From contig SVHH01000002.1 in NCBI GenBank assembly GCA_015055945.1, forward strand, positions 153,374 to 217,373: a DNA stretch of 64,000 bases. Direction: 5' to 3'. Below the pieces are notes generated by a model. That model saw only the letters and a list, made by a program, of their open reading frames with translations. It did no database searches and had not been told where the DNA came from. This DNA is from Clostridiales bacterium (lineage in GTDB: Bacteria > Bacillota > Clostridia > Christensenellales > Borkfalkiaceae). The translations under genes and the position numbers were made by a program. Shown here piece after piece: positions 17,095 to 25,259 of this stretch. Position 1 is the stretch's first letter, and each line of letters begins with the position of its first letter.

Positions 17095-17122
17095 AAAAAG
17101 GGCGCGTTTCTCGCCCTTTTTG
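17095..17122 (+). terminator. Terminator of the ftsH-parAB-nfeD-SPFH block
   Basis: AAAAAGGGCG/CGCCCTTTTT stem-loop with T-tail, 11 bases after the SPFH stop. It overlaps the space before the next gene's start. Confidence 0.9.
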
Positions 17123-17131
17123 TTTGGTAAA

Positions 17132-18529
17132 ATGATAGAATTACAAAAGTTAGACAAAAATATTAAAGTAATTGAGCCGTATATATCAAGGTCGGAAGTG
17201 TCTTTTTGCGATATTTCTTTAGGCGTGCGCTTTATGTGGGGTGATGAGTTCGTTATAGAATACGCTATTTATAACGATACGCTTATTATGAAGGAAACTT
17301 CACCCGATTATAGCGATGCGTTTTACTATCCTATGGGTAGCGATATCAACGGTGCGCTTGGTCGAATAGAAGAATACTGCATAAAAAACAATATGCCGCT
17401 TAAGTTTTGCTGTCTTGATAATAGAGTTGCGGCAATTCTTAGTAAGCGTTATCACTCGGTTAAAATATATAATGATAGAGATTGGAGTGATTATATTTAC
17501 GATGCGGAAAAGTTCAAAACTTATTCTGGAAAGAAGTTTAGCGGGCAAAGAAATCACGTAAATAAATTCAAGAGATTATATCCAAATTATTCTTTCAAAG
17601 TTATTGAACGCGGAGATTTTTCTAAAATCAAAGAGTTTTTGGATGAGTTTAATAGCAAAACCGAGTTTTTGCGCTGGTCTGAAGCGGTTGAACAAAAAAA
17701 GGTGTTTGACTTGGTTGAAAACATGTTTGAACTCGGTCAAGTTGGCGGGCTTATTGAAATAGGCGGAAAAGTAGTTGCTTTTTCCGTTGGTGAAGTTGTC
17801 GGCGACACACTCATCGTTCATATCGAAAAGGCTTTAATTAAGTACGAAGGCATATATCCCACTATGGCGCAAGAGTTTGCAAAAGCGTTTGCAGTATCTG
17901 GCGTAAAGAAAATCAACCGCGAAGAAGACTGCGGGGATACAGGGCTTAGAATATCTAAACTTCAATATCAACCCATAGAAGTTAAAGAAAAGAACTTTTT
18001 AACTGCAACCACGCTTTTTGACAAAATTTCCGCACCCGTTTTAATAAAAACCGAACGCTTAACCATAACTGAACTTCAAAAAGAAGATAAAGAACCGTAT
18101 CAAAAACTCTATCTTGACGAAGAACTAAACAAGTGGTGGGGTTATGATTATAGGGAAGATTTAGGCGACAATAAACCCACGCCCGAATATTTTTACTTTT
18201 TCCAAAACGCATTGAAAGAGAAAAAGGAAGAATTTTCTTTTGCGGTTAAAGAAAACGGCAAACTCGTTGGAGAACTGGTTTTACACAACTTTGATTTTGT
18301 CGGCGGGGTTGAAATGGGTTTTAGGTTCTTTAAAGATTGTCAAGGTAAAGGATTCGCTTTTGAGAGTGCAACGGCGCTAAAAGAATACGCTTTTGAAATT
18401 TTAGGAGCGAAAACCTTAAAGTCAAGATGTTTTAAAGAAAATATTCCGTCTGCACGCCTTATAGGTCGACTGGGACTAAAAAAATATAAAGAAAGTGAAA
18501 CGCATTTCTTTTTCAAATTAGACAGATAA
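17132..18529 (+). CDS. DUF2156-like domain fused to a GNAT acetyltransferase
   Basis: 465 residues in two parts. Residues 1 to about 290 resemble DUF2156, the acyl-transferase-like domain seen in lysyl-phosphatidylglycerol synthases. Motifs include YIYDAEKFKTYSGKKFSGQR, KIKEFLDEFN and MAQEFAKAFAVSGVKKINREED. Residues about 300-465 are a RimJ/RimL-type GNAT domain (TERLTITELQKEDKEPYQKL, FAVKENGKLVGELVLHNFD, GFRFFKDCQGKGFAFESAT as the acetyl-CoA loop). The two halves could transfer different acyl groups, but the substrates are unknown. The ATG at 17132 has no clear ribosome site and lies 10 bases from the preceding terminator. An alternative TTG at 17120 is inside that hairpin's tail. Confidence 0.75.
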   Translation: MIELQKLDKNIKVIEPYISRSEVSFCDISLGVRFMWGDEFVIEYAIYNDTLIMKETSPDYSDAFYYPMGSDINGALGRIEEYCIKNNMPLKFCCLDNRVAAILSKRYHSVKIYNDRDWSDYIYDAEKFKTYSGKKFSGQRNHVNKFKRLYPNYSFKVIERGDFSKIKEFLDEFNSKTEFLRWSEAVEQKKVFDLVENMFELGQVGGLIEIGGKVVAFSVGEVVGDTLIVHIEKALIKYEGIYPTMAQEFAKAFAVSGVKKINREEDCGDTGLRISKLQYQPIEVKEKNFLTATTLFDKISAPVLIKTERLTITELQKEDKEPYQKLYLDEELNKWWGYDYREDLGDNKPTPEYFYFFQNALKEKKEEFSFAVKENGKLVGELVLHNFDFVGGVEMGFRFFKDCQGKGFAFESATALKEYAFEILGAKTLKSRCFKENIPSARLIGRLGLKKYKESETHFFFKLDR

Positions 18530-18535
18530 AAAACA

Positions 18536-18566
18536 AAAACGGTTGAGAAAAAACTCAACCGTTTTA
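18536..18566. terminator. Bidirectional terminator between the fusion gene and coaE
   Basis: 12-bp stem AAAACGGTTGAG/CTCAACCGTTTT between converging genes. Confidence 0.88.
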
Positions 18567-18583
18567 TTATTTTTGTTACTTTT

Positions 18584-19174
18584 TTATTCGTCAAGACAGG
18601 CGGCAATACCCAAAACGCTTTCTTTTAAGGATATCAAAGAGCCGTTGTTGTACACTACTGCGTAATCACTAAGGTCTGCCGTATCGTAATCAAATTGATT
18701 ATTCATACGCGATATGATTTGTTCTTCTGAGAGATTGGATCGCGTTTTAACGCTTTCAATGCGCGCCCTTTTGTCTCGCATTATAACGATAACCGCATCA
18801 AAGTGTTTTTGGTAACTGCGTTCAAAGAGTAAAGGCACTTCAACGAACACTACTCCGCCGAGTTTTTTAGCCTTGCCTTTAACTTCCTTTAGTACTCGCG
18901 GGGTGATAAGCGCGGTTAGTTTTTCTAGCCTTTTCTTATCGTTAAAAACTATTGCGGAAATGGCTTTTCTGTCAATGATTAAATCTTTTTTGCCACTAAC
19001 TGCACTTGGAAAAAGTTTTTGAAGTTTACGCTTAATCTTGTCTTGTTCGTAGAGTTCGTTAGTTATAGCGTCGCAAGAGAGCGTTTTGTATCCAGCATCG
19101 CTTAAAATTTTCAGCGCGGCGCTTTTTCCGCTGCCTATTCCGCCAGTCAATGCTATCATTCTAAATTTTTTCAT
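18584..19174 (-). CDS. coaE: Dephospho-CoA kinase
   Basis: A 196-residue P-loop kinase for the last step of CoA synthesis, phosphorylating the 3'-OH of dephospho-CoA. The Walker A is ALTGGIGSGKSAA (residues about 8-20). The substrate-binding region has LSCDAITNELYE (DxD-like, about 32-43), the LITPRVLKE helix is near 88, and the lid and VEVPLLFE segment are near 111 (the conserved PLLFE of CoaE). It sits three bases after polA on the minus strand. This polA-coaE order is conserved in many Firmicutes. It is clearly complete and translated from the polA transcript. Confidence 0.96.
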   Translation of the reverse strand: MKKFRMIALTGGIGSGKSAALKILSDAGYKTLSCDAITNELYEQDKIKRKLQKLFPSAVSGKKDLIIDRKAISAIVFNDKKRLEKLTALITPRVLKEVKGKAKKLGGVVFVEVPLLFERSYQKHFDAVIVIMRDKRARIESVKTRSNLSEEQIISRMNNQFDYDTADLSDYAVVYNNGSLISLKESVLGIAACLDE

Positions 19175-19177
19175 AAA

Positions 19178-21742
19178 TTATTTAGCGTCAAACCAAGTTT
19201 TTCCGCTTTCGGGTGAAACGAAAAGCGGAACGCAAAGTTTAACAGCGCCCTCCATTTCTTCAGTAAGAATTTTTTCAATCATTTCCTTTTCGCTAACAAA
19301 CGCATCTATGATAAGTTCGTCGTGAACTTGCAAAATTAGTTCAGATTTAAGGTTTTCTTTTTTTATGCGTCTAGCGACGCCAAGCATAGCGAGTTTAATG
19401 ATGTCTGCACTGCTGCCTTGTAACGGCATATTCATAGCAACGCGCTCGCCAAACTGGCGCAAGTTGTAGTTTGAAGATAAAAGTTCTCTAATATATCTTC
19501 TTCTGCCGAGCAAGGTTTTAGCATAACCGTTGGCTTTTGCAAAAGCAACGTTTTTGTCCATATAATCTTTAACTTCGGGGTATTCTTTGAAGTAAGAATT
19601 GATATACTCTCTGGCTTGAGCGTTAGAAATCTTTAGTTGTTTTGCCAAGCCAAATTCACTCATACCGTAAATTATGCCAAAGTTTACAGCCTTTGCACTG
19701 CTGCGCATTTGCGGGGTAACTTCATCTAGTTTTACGCCAAAAACCTTTGCGGCTGTCGTTGCGTGTATATCTTTTCCGCTGTTAAAAGCATCAATTAAAC
19801 TTTTGCAGCCTGAAAACGCTGCAAGTAAGCGCAGTTCGATTTGAGAATAATCCGCACCTACTAAAATTCTATCATCGGCTTTTGCAACGAAAAATTTTCT
19901 AATTTCCTTGCCTTCTTCTTCCCTTACGGGAATGTTTTGAAGGTTGGGTTCTTTGCTGGATAATCTTCCTGTCGCGGTTACCGTTTGATTGAAAGAAGTG
20001 TGTATAAGCCCAGTGTTCTTTTCAACTAGCGGCTTAAACCCTTCGATATAGGTTGAGTGAAGTTTTTGAATTTGTCTATATTTTAAGATAAGCGGAACGA
20101 TAGGGTGCAAATGTTCAATGCTCTCTAAAATTTCCGCATTAGTCGAATAGCCCGACTTAGTCTTTTTGCCCTTTGCAATTTGAAGTTTGCCAAAAAGAAC
20201 TTCGCCTAACTGTTTGGGCGAGTTAACGTTAAGAGATGCATCTTCCGCAAGCGCGCGGATTTGCGTTTCTAAATCGGCAAGAATAGATTTATACTTGTCG
20301 CCCGCTTGGTTTAGTGCAGTAATTTCCACTTTAAAACCCGCGTTTTCCATATCAAAAAGCACGTCGGTAAGCGGAAGTTCAACTTCAAAGTAGAGTTTTT
20401 CTTGATCTTCTTCTTTTAATTTGTCTTTTAAGATATTATACGCCGCAAAAAGCGAAGCCGCGGGCGTTTCTTTATTTAAGCCGTAAGCATCAAACAAATC
20501 TTGGGCGGTTTCAACCTTGCCAGAAAAGTCCGCAAGGTACTTCATTATAGAAATATCATCACAAGGCGCGCTAAAGTCGCTGTGGAATTTAATTAAATGT
20601 TTTAAGTCCTTTTTGCTGTAAGCAATAAGCGGAACTTTTCCAGTAAAAAGCGGAATAAGCGCGGTGATTATTGCGGAAAGTTCAAACCCGTCGTCAAGAA
20701 GTAATTGACGGATAGGTATTTTATATTCGGTTTTGCCGTCGCAAAGATAGGTTGCAGTATCCGTAAAAATTAAAGCAACTTTTTCTGCGCTGTAAATAGG
20801 GGTTATGTCAGCAAAATCTTGTACCGTAACCGTTTTTATTGTACTATTTGACGGAATTTCTTGCACCGTATCACTGGGAATGGCAGCATTTTCAAACAAC
20901 TCATCCTTTTTGTAGAGCGACTTAAATTCATATTCGATAAACTTCTTTCTAACTTCTTGTGAAAACGGAAGTGTAATAGTCATATGAGAAACGTCGGTAT
21001 CCACGCCGCAGTCGCAGTCGATAGTTGCAAGCGTCCTAGAAAGATAAGCCGAGTCTTTGCCGTTTATAACTTTTTCTTGCAACTTGCCTTTTAATTCGTG
21101 AGCGTTTGCAAAAACGCCGTCAATATCTTTATAAGATTGCAAAAGGTTAAGTGCTGTTTTTTCGCCCACGCCAGCAATACCGGGGATATTATCTGAAGAA
21201 TCGCCCATAAGCGCTTTAAGTTCAATTATTTGGCTTGGGATAAGGGTTGTTTTTTCAGTAAAATTATCAAGAGTGTAAATTTCAACGTCGGTTATACCGC
21301 GTTTTGTAAAGTGAACTTCGGTTTGTTCGTCAACTAGTTGCAAAGCGTCCTTATCGCCAGTGAAGATGTAGGTTAAAATATCCGTGTGTTTTGCAACCGT
21401 GCCTATGATATCGTCCGCTTCCGAGCCTTCTTTTTCTAAAACGGTAACGCCCATAATCTTTAAAAGGTCTTTTAAGAGCGGAATTTGCGGGCGAAGATCT
21501 TCGGGCATAGGCTTTCTTGTGCCCTTATAATCAGCAAAAATTTTATGGCGGAAAGTGGGCGCTTTTAAGTCAAAAGCAACCGCAACGTACTTAGGCTTGA
21601 TATCGCCAAGCATTTTGAAGAACATATTCATAAAACCGTACACGGCGTTGGTGGGCGTTCCACTTTTAGTAGAAAGCGCGGGCATAGCGTAAAAAGCACG
21701 GTTGATTAAACTGTTTCCATCAATAAGCACTAATTTTTCCAT
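19178..21742 (-). CDS. polA: DNA polymerase I
   Basis: An 854-residue repair and Okazaki-fragment polymerase. Residues 1 to about 290 are the 5'-3' flap exonuclease (LIDGNSLINRAFYA, YVAVAFDLKAPTFRH, GDSSDNIPGI). Residues about 300-460 are the 3'-5' exonuclease fold, but I do not see its DxE/YxxxD metal residues, so proofreading is probably absent as in other Firmicutes. Residues about 470-854 are the family A polymerase: motif A DYSQIELRLLA, motif B RSSAKAVNFGIIYGMS and motif C QVHDELI. It is the first gene of polA-coaE. Confidence 0.97.
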   Translation of the reverse strand: MEKLVLIDGNSLINRAFYAMPALSTKSGTPTNAVYGFMNMFFKMLGDIKPKYVAVAFDLKAPTFRHKIFADYKGTRKPMPEDLRPQIPLLKDLLKIMGVTVLEKEGSEADDIIGTVAKHTDILTYIFTGDKDALQLVDEQTEVHFTKRGITDVEIYTLDNFTEKTTLIPSQIIELKALMGDSSDNIPGIAGVGEKTALNLLQSYKDIDGVFANAHELKGKLQEKVINGKDSAYLSRTLATIDCDCGVDTDVSHMTITLPFSQEVRKKFIEYEFKSLYKKDELFENAAIPSDTVQEIPSNSTIKTVTVQDFADITPIYSAEKVALIFTDTATYLCDGKTEYKIPIRQLLLDDGFELSAIITALIPLFTGKVPLIAYSKKDLKHLIKFHSDFSAPCDDISIMKYLADFSGKVETAQDLFDAYGLNKETPAASLFAAYNILKDKLKEEDQEKLYFEVELPLTDVLFDMENAGFKVEITALNQAGDKYKSILADLETQIRALAEDASLNVNSPKQLGEVLFGKLQIAKGKKTKSGYSTNAEILESIEHLHPIVPLILKYRQIQKLHSTYIEGFKPLVEKNTGLIHTSFNQTVTATGRLSSKEPNLQNIPVREEEGKEIRKFFVAKADDRILVGADYSQIELRLLAAFSGCKSLIDAFNSGKDIHATTAAKVFGVKLDEVTPQMRSSAKAVNFGIIYGMSEFGLAKQLKISNAQAREYINSYFKEYPEVKDYMDKNVAFAKANGYAKTLLGRRRYIRELLSSNYNLRQFGERVAMNMPLQGSSADIIKLAMLGVARRIKKENLKSELILQVHDELIIDAFVSEKEMIEKILTEEMEGAVKLCVPLFVSPESGKTWFDAK

Positions 21743-21762
21743 AAAAATTCCTTATCAATCGC

Positions 21763-21801
21763 TTGCCAAACATAAAAATTTATGGTATTATTTTATGGCA
21801 A
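21763..21801 (-). promoter_or_regulatory. Inverted repeat and candidate promoter upstream of polA
   Basis: TTGCCA (21763-21768) and TGGCAA (21796-21801) with CATAAAA/TTTTATG inside form an interrupted dyad. On the minus strand, TTGCTT and TAAATT at 17-base spacing lie in the same stretch. Low certainty. Confidence 0.35.
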
Positions 21802-21890
21802 GCAACGATGACGTTGTTTTGTGTTAAGTATTTTACCATTTAATTTTACCAAAAATACTTGTAAAATGCAACAAATAATTAAAAATAAAC

Positions 21891-21977
21891 GCCGCTGTGG
21901 TGAAATTGGCAGACGCGCTGGACTCAAAATCCAGTGGTAGTGATACCGTGCCGGTTCGACTCCGGCCAGCGGCACCA
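21891..21977 (+). tRNA. tRNA-Leu (anticodon CAA)
   Basis: An 87-base class II tRNA. The acceptor stem GCCGCTG pairs with CAGCGGC. The anticodon arm CTGGA-CTCAAAA-TCCAG has anticodon CAA and reads UUG. A long variable arm (GTGGTAGTGATACC) and a GTTCGAC T-loop are present, and CCA is encoded. A weak promoter (TTTAAT, 17 bases, TAAAAT) lies about 20 bases upstream, and a strong terminator follows directly. Confidence 0.97.
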
Positions 21978-21980
21978 AAA

Positions 21981-22014
21981 AAAGAAAGCGACTAACTCAG
22001 TCGCTTTCTTTTTT
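21981..22014 (+). terminator. Terminator of tRNA-Leu
   Basis: 13-bp stem AAAGAAAGCGACT/AGTCGCTTTCTTT with T-tail, starting four bases after the tRNA. Confidence 0.93.
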
Positions 22015-22016
22015 AT

Positions 22017-22173
22017 CCAAGCCATCGTCGGCTTGGTATGTAATCACGCGATAGCGTGTATGTAATTGCCAAGGCACATATATTTCTTTGTGTGGGTTGG
22101 CTTGATGACATGCACAACGTTGTTGTGAGTACATGCAATACTGCGTATTGATTACATTCACGATGAATCGTGA
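22017..22173 (+). ncRNA. Six-hairpin structured element upstream of the four-helix-bundle gene
   Basis: Six consecutive hairpins in 157 bases. H1 CCAAGCC/GGCTTGG (22017-22036). H2 CACGC-GATA-GCGTG (22045-22058), flanked on both sides by TATGTAAT. H3 GCCAA...TTGGC (22068-22101) with inner CACA/TGTG. H4 CACAAC-GTT-GTTGTG (22113-22127). H5 CAATAC-TGC-GTATTG (22136-22150). H6 TCACGAT-GA-ATCGTGA (22158-22173). TATGTAAT at 22037 and 22059 can pair with ATTACATT at 22151, and H1's 5' arm can pair with GGCTTG at 22099-22104, so alternative folds exist. It ends just before the ribosome site of the next gene. It is either a structured 5' leader or the RNA of a small RNA-protein element. I know of no named RNA class that it fits. 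Confidence 0.6.
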
Positions 22174-22191
22174 GTAGTTGAAGGGGAATTT

Positions 22192-22551
22192 ATGCAAAAA
22201 AACTTACTGATGGAGTATTCTAAACGATTAGCGATTGAGTTAGAACTTGTTTGCAAGGAGATTAAAGGAAATTCAAATGCGGTTTTTCAAATAAGAAAGT
22301 CATCATCTAGTGTTTTTGCAAACGTAAGCGAAGCGCAATATCCACAAAGTTTAAAAGACATGTTATCTAAACTTAAAATTGCGAGAAAAGAATGTTTTGA
22401 AACAGAAAGTTGGTTAGAAATTTTACGCTCGACAGGATATATAAATGAGAATATTTTTAAAAAATATCGTAACCTTTGTGGGCGAATTAGAAGAATGCTT
22501 ACTGCTTCTTGTATCACTATCGAAAAAAAGATAGCAGATAGCACTGTGTAA
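22192..22551 (+). CDS. Four-helix-bundle protein (23S rRNA IVS / Avd-like family)
   Basis: A 119-residue, mostly helical, basic protein. The family marker is IRKSSSSVFANVSEAQ (residues about 34-50), followed by LSKLKIARKECFETESWLEI (about 63-82) and a C-terminal helix with RNLCGRIRRML. This is the four-helix-bundle family found inside 23S rRNA intervening sequences. It is related to Avd, the RNA-binding accessory protein of diversity-generating retroelements. Here it is free-standing, with no rRNA, reverse transcriptase or template repeat in the window. It sits directly behind a six-hairpin element and tRNA-Leu. GAAGGGGAA precedes the ATG. Its function in stand-alone form is unknown. Confidence 0.85.
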   Translation: MQKNLLMEYSKRLAIELELVCKEIKGNSNAVFQIRKSSSSVFANVSEAQYPQSLKDMLSKLKIARKECFETESWLEILRSTGYINENIFKKYRNLCGRIRRMLTASCITIEKKIADSTV

Positions 22552-22571
22552 AATAAAGTGAAAATTATAAT

Positions 22572-22607
22572 AAAAGAGCAAGCAACTAAAAAGTTGTTTG
22601 CTCTTTT
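22572..22607 (+). terminator. Terminator of the four-helix-bundle gene
   Basis: Stem AAAAGAGCAAGCAACT/AGTTGTTTGCTCTTTT with one wobble. Its 3' half (19 bases) is repeated exactly at 23656-23674. Confidence 0.85.
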
Positions 22608-22646
22608 CGTTTTATGGTTGGGTTTTGTAAAAATTTTGGTTTGGTA

Positions 22647-22675
22647 TTTACAAAATGAGTTTAGAGTGATATAAT
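22647..22675 (+). promoter_or_regulatory. Sigma-A promoter of the lipoprotein gene
   Basis: TTTACA (22647-22652), 17 bases, TATAAT (22670-22675). Confidence 0.85.
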
Positions 22676-22704
22676 TAAGTAAACAAAAACTTGTGGGGTG
22701 GGGT

Positions 22705-23616
22705 ATGAAAAAGACCATTAAATTATTTTCAATTTTTTGTTTAATACTCGTTCTATGTTCTTCGCTTTTTGCGGGGTGTGATTTGTTTGGTGGCGGAAGT
22801 GACGGCGTTGAAAGATATAACGACGAATTAACTTCAGCGACGGGCAAGTGGTTTTTAATGGACGACAATGATACTTATTTTGAGTTTGACGGTACGAAAA
22901 ACGTTATGACGGTTAGGTATTTTGAAGACGGGGCTTTTAAATACGACGGAAAATTTAGGGCTATATATAAAGGGCTTGGCGATGACGTTATTACGCCGCT
23001 AACTTACGTTGTTAAGAGAAGTGATAAAACGAAAGAAGACTGGATAAACTGTTACGTTGAGAATTTTAAGCAAGACTTTACGCAGTTTACCATAATGAAT
23101 ATTGAAGAAGATTTGGGGATGATAGACGCGTCCCTTTACTCACACGTTTATAGAATTAGTGAATTACCCTATAAAATGGGCACTTATATTTTAGAAGGCA
23201 AGGAACAAGTGGAAGAAACTGATAATTATAAGTACGCAAAAGAATTTTATATCCCCAGCGGCACTTATAGTTTAAGTTCGGGCGAAAGTTTTACTTTTTT
23301 GGTAACAAAACCGACCACTCAAGAGTTGTTTCAGTATAGAAACGGCGATACGATAGTGGAAGGAACTTATAGGATGGCTCAAGATAAAAAGACCGTTTAT
23401 TTGTATATATCGCACGACCAGTATTCAAAGGTAACCAAAGCCGATAAAGAGCATTACGACACCACTTTTGACATTTATTATCCGCCCGATATTTATCTTC
23501 GCGGAGATTTTTCTAACAGTGAACACTTAATAATCAACGATTTATATCATCACGGCGAAAGCCCGATTGAAGTTCCTGATTCCGCGTGGACTTTTGGAAA
23601 ATATATTAAAAATTAA
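22705..23616 (+). CDS. Putative lipoprotein of unknown function
   Basis: 303 residues. A lysine start, a hydrophobic core and the lipobox LFAGC (Cys at about residue 24) mark a type II signal peptide, so the protein should be lipid-anchored on the outer face of the membrane. The mature part begins with a Gly/Ser linker and contains a beta-rich region with repeated aromatic motifs (KWFLMDDNDTYFEFDG, TYRMAQDKKTVYLYIS). I recognise no enzyme family. The start is ATG 22705 behind a GGGGTGGGG ribosome site; a GTG at 22693 is less likely. It has its own promoter and terminator. Confidence 0.8.
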   Translation: MKKTIKLFSIFCLILVLCSSLFAGCDLFGGGSDGVERYNDELTSATGKWFLMDDNDTYFEFDGTKNVMTVRYFEDGAFKYDGKFRAIYKGLGDDVITPLTYVVKRSDKTKEDWINCYVENFKQDFTQFTIMNIEEDLGMIDASLYSHVYRISELPYKMGTYILEGKEQVEETDNYKYAKEFYIPSGTYSLSSGESFTFLVTKPTTQELFQYRNGDTIVEGTYRMAQDKKTVYLYISHDQYSKVTKADKEHYDTTFDIYYPPDIYLRGDFSNSEHLIINDLYHHGESPIEVPDSAWTFGKYIKN

Positions 23617-23637
23617 GGTTTTTTAGTAAAAACAAGC

Positions 23638-23676
23638 AAAAAAGAGCAAAAAACGAAAAGTTGTTTGCTCTTTTTC
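23638..23676 (+). terminator. Terminator of the lipoprotein gene
   Basis: AAAAAGAGCAAA/TTTGCTCTTTTT stem with a 13-base loop and T-tail. It shares a 19-base identical segment with the terminator at 22572-22607. Confidence 0.8.
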
Positions 23677-23679
23677 TTT

Positions 23680-23686
23680 TGTCGAA
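23680..23686 (+). promoter_or_regulatory. Candidate 0A box upstream of the YwaF-like gene
   Basis: TTTTGTCGAAAGAAA contains TGTCGAA and agrees with the wider 0A box pattern, 36 bases before a -35 element. Motif evidence only. Confidence 0.35.
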
Positions 23687-23721
23687 AGAAAAAAGCTATT
23701 TTAAAAGTTTTACAAAATCAG

Positions 23722-23750
23722 TTTACAAAAAACATTTAATTATGTATAAT
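23722..23750 (+). promoter_or_regulatory. Sigma-A promoter of the YwaF-like gene pair
   Basis: TTTACA (23722-23727), 17 bases, TATAAT (23745-23750), with AGGAG before the ATG 43 bases later. Confidence 0.85.
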
Positions 23751-23792
23751 TAAAAATAAGTTTATTGACAAGGCTTTTTTACAGGAGAAAAA

Positions 23793-25259
23793 ATGTTTTA
23801 CTGGATCTTTTTTGCGCTTGCAATTGGCGCATCACTAGCAATGTTTTTTACAAAGATTTATAAAAGCGAAAACCCGTTGGTTGAAAAAATTGCTAAAATC
23901 ACGGTTGTCGTTTGGATGTGTTTATACTTTTTAAACCTTTTCCTTCCCGACGGCTTGGTTTTAAGAAGTTACGAAAACGTTTCGTACTACGTAACTGGTG
24001 AAAACACTTGGCTTGTTATGCTTAGATGGTGTAACGACGTTGCCTTTTTAGTTCTTCCCGTTGCGGTATTCTTCAAAAAAGAAGCGTTTATTAAGATTTC
24101 TGGGTATTTTCTTATTCTCGTTTGCTTAGTTAACGTTGCCGTTTACTTTAAGCAAATTGAATTCTTCACCAGTGAACTCGGTGCGGGTATTGCTCAAATC
24201 AGATTTTTCAGCGCTGATTTTAAGGCTTTCTTATACGACAAGGTGTTTAGAAGCATTTGGTTTGGACTTTTAATGTTTGTTGAACTTATGCTTATCGTTT
24301 TCGTGGTTTTAAGAAATATTGAAGTTTTCAAAAAGCCCGTTACGGTAAAGGGCGCGCTTATTAACCTTGGAATTTTTGCGTTGGTATTCTTTTCGATTAT
24401 GCCTATCTACGCACCGCAATATATTTTCAAAGGTTATTCACTCACAACCGAAAATAATTTTGACAACTTCAAAATGGGCACGCCTTTCCATATTATTTGG
24501 ATAATCTTCGTAATTGCTGAAGGCGTTGGTTTGACCCTTTTGTTTAGAAAGAAATCTTATGAAGATAAATATATAGTGGTATTGATGCTTGCATTATCGC
24601 TCGTTATGCAATATCACGAAATGTTTACTTGCGTAGGTGAAATTACCACGCATAGAATGCCCTTCCAACTGTGCAATATGGCTGGTTTCTTCATCCTTTT
24701 AATGCTTTTAACAAAGAGCGAAAAGGTTTATCACTTTACCTTGGTTATAAACGCGGTCGGCGCAATAATCGCTATGGCGATATGTGATACCACGCCTTTT
24801 GGTATTGCTTACGTAATGAATATTCACTACGTATTCGAACACACCAACGTAATTTTAACGCCTATCCTTTGTGCAACATTAGGGCTTTTCCCGAGATTGA
24901 AAACCAAGCACGTTATTGACTTCTTAGTTGGTTTTGCAATTTATTTTGCATTTATTCTTCTCATCGGTGGAACGTTTACTGGTCTTAAAGAAATGGGCGG
25001 GGAAAACGCTGATTACTGGAATTGCAATTACTTGTTTATGTTCAACAAGGACGAAACCGCCGCAATCGTCGGTTTCGTTGCGCCTTTGTTTGATATAAAA
25101 ATTACTTTATTTAACTTCTTTACGCTTAGTTTAATACAATTAGTTGTATTCGTTGCGTTCTCTGTGATATGCACGGGCGCGTTCTTCGCAATTAAAGCGC
25201 TTACGAATATAGGCAAAAAGAAAGAACCCGTTATTAAAAATGAGCAACTTAGCGAATAA
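23793..25259 (+). CDS. YwaF-like polytopic membrane protein
   Basis: 488 residues with about 12 hydrophobic segments. The C-terminal half (residues about 255-480) carries the YwaF/TMEM164-type pattern: THRMPFQLCNMAGFFILLM, then TPFGIAYVMNIHYVFEHT and HTNVILTPILC, with conserved His residues at membrane faces. These place it in that family, whose bacterial members have no settled role. The N-terminal half is an extra membrane region longer than the usual YwaF of about 230 residues. It overlaps the following acyltransferase gene by 20 bases, so the two are translationally coupled and may act on the same envelope substrate. Confidence 0.7.
   Translation: MFYWIFFALAIGASLAMFFTKIYKSENPLVEKIAKITVVVWMCLYFLNLFLPDGLVLRSYENVSYYVTGENTWLVMLRWCNDVAFLVLPVAVFFKKEAFIKISGYFLILVCLVNVAVYFKQIEFFTSELGAGIAQIRFFSADFKAFLYDKVFRSIWFGLLMFVELMLIVFVVLRNIEVFKKPVTVKGALINLGIFALVFFSIMPIYAPQYIFKGYSLTTENNFDNFKMGTPFHIIWIIFVIAEGVGLTLLFRKKSYEDKYIVVLMLALSLVMQYHEMFTCVGEITTHRMPFQLCNMAGFFILLMLLTKSEKVYHFTLVINAVGAIIAMAICDTTPFGIAYVMNIHYVFEHTNVILTPILCATLGLFPRLKTKHVIDFLVGFAIYFAFILLIGGTFTGLKEMGGENADYWNCNYLFMFNKDETAAIVGFVAPLFDIKITLFNFFTLSLIQLVVFVAFSVICTGAFFAIKALTNIGKKKEPVIKNEQLSE

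Noticed and set aside
22192..22551. Diversity-generating retroelement
   Set aside because: The protein is Avd-like, but no reverse transcriptase, template repeat or variable repeat is in the window.
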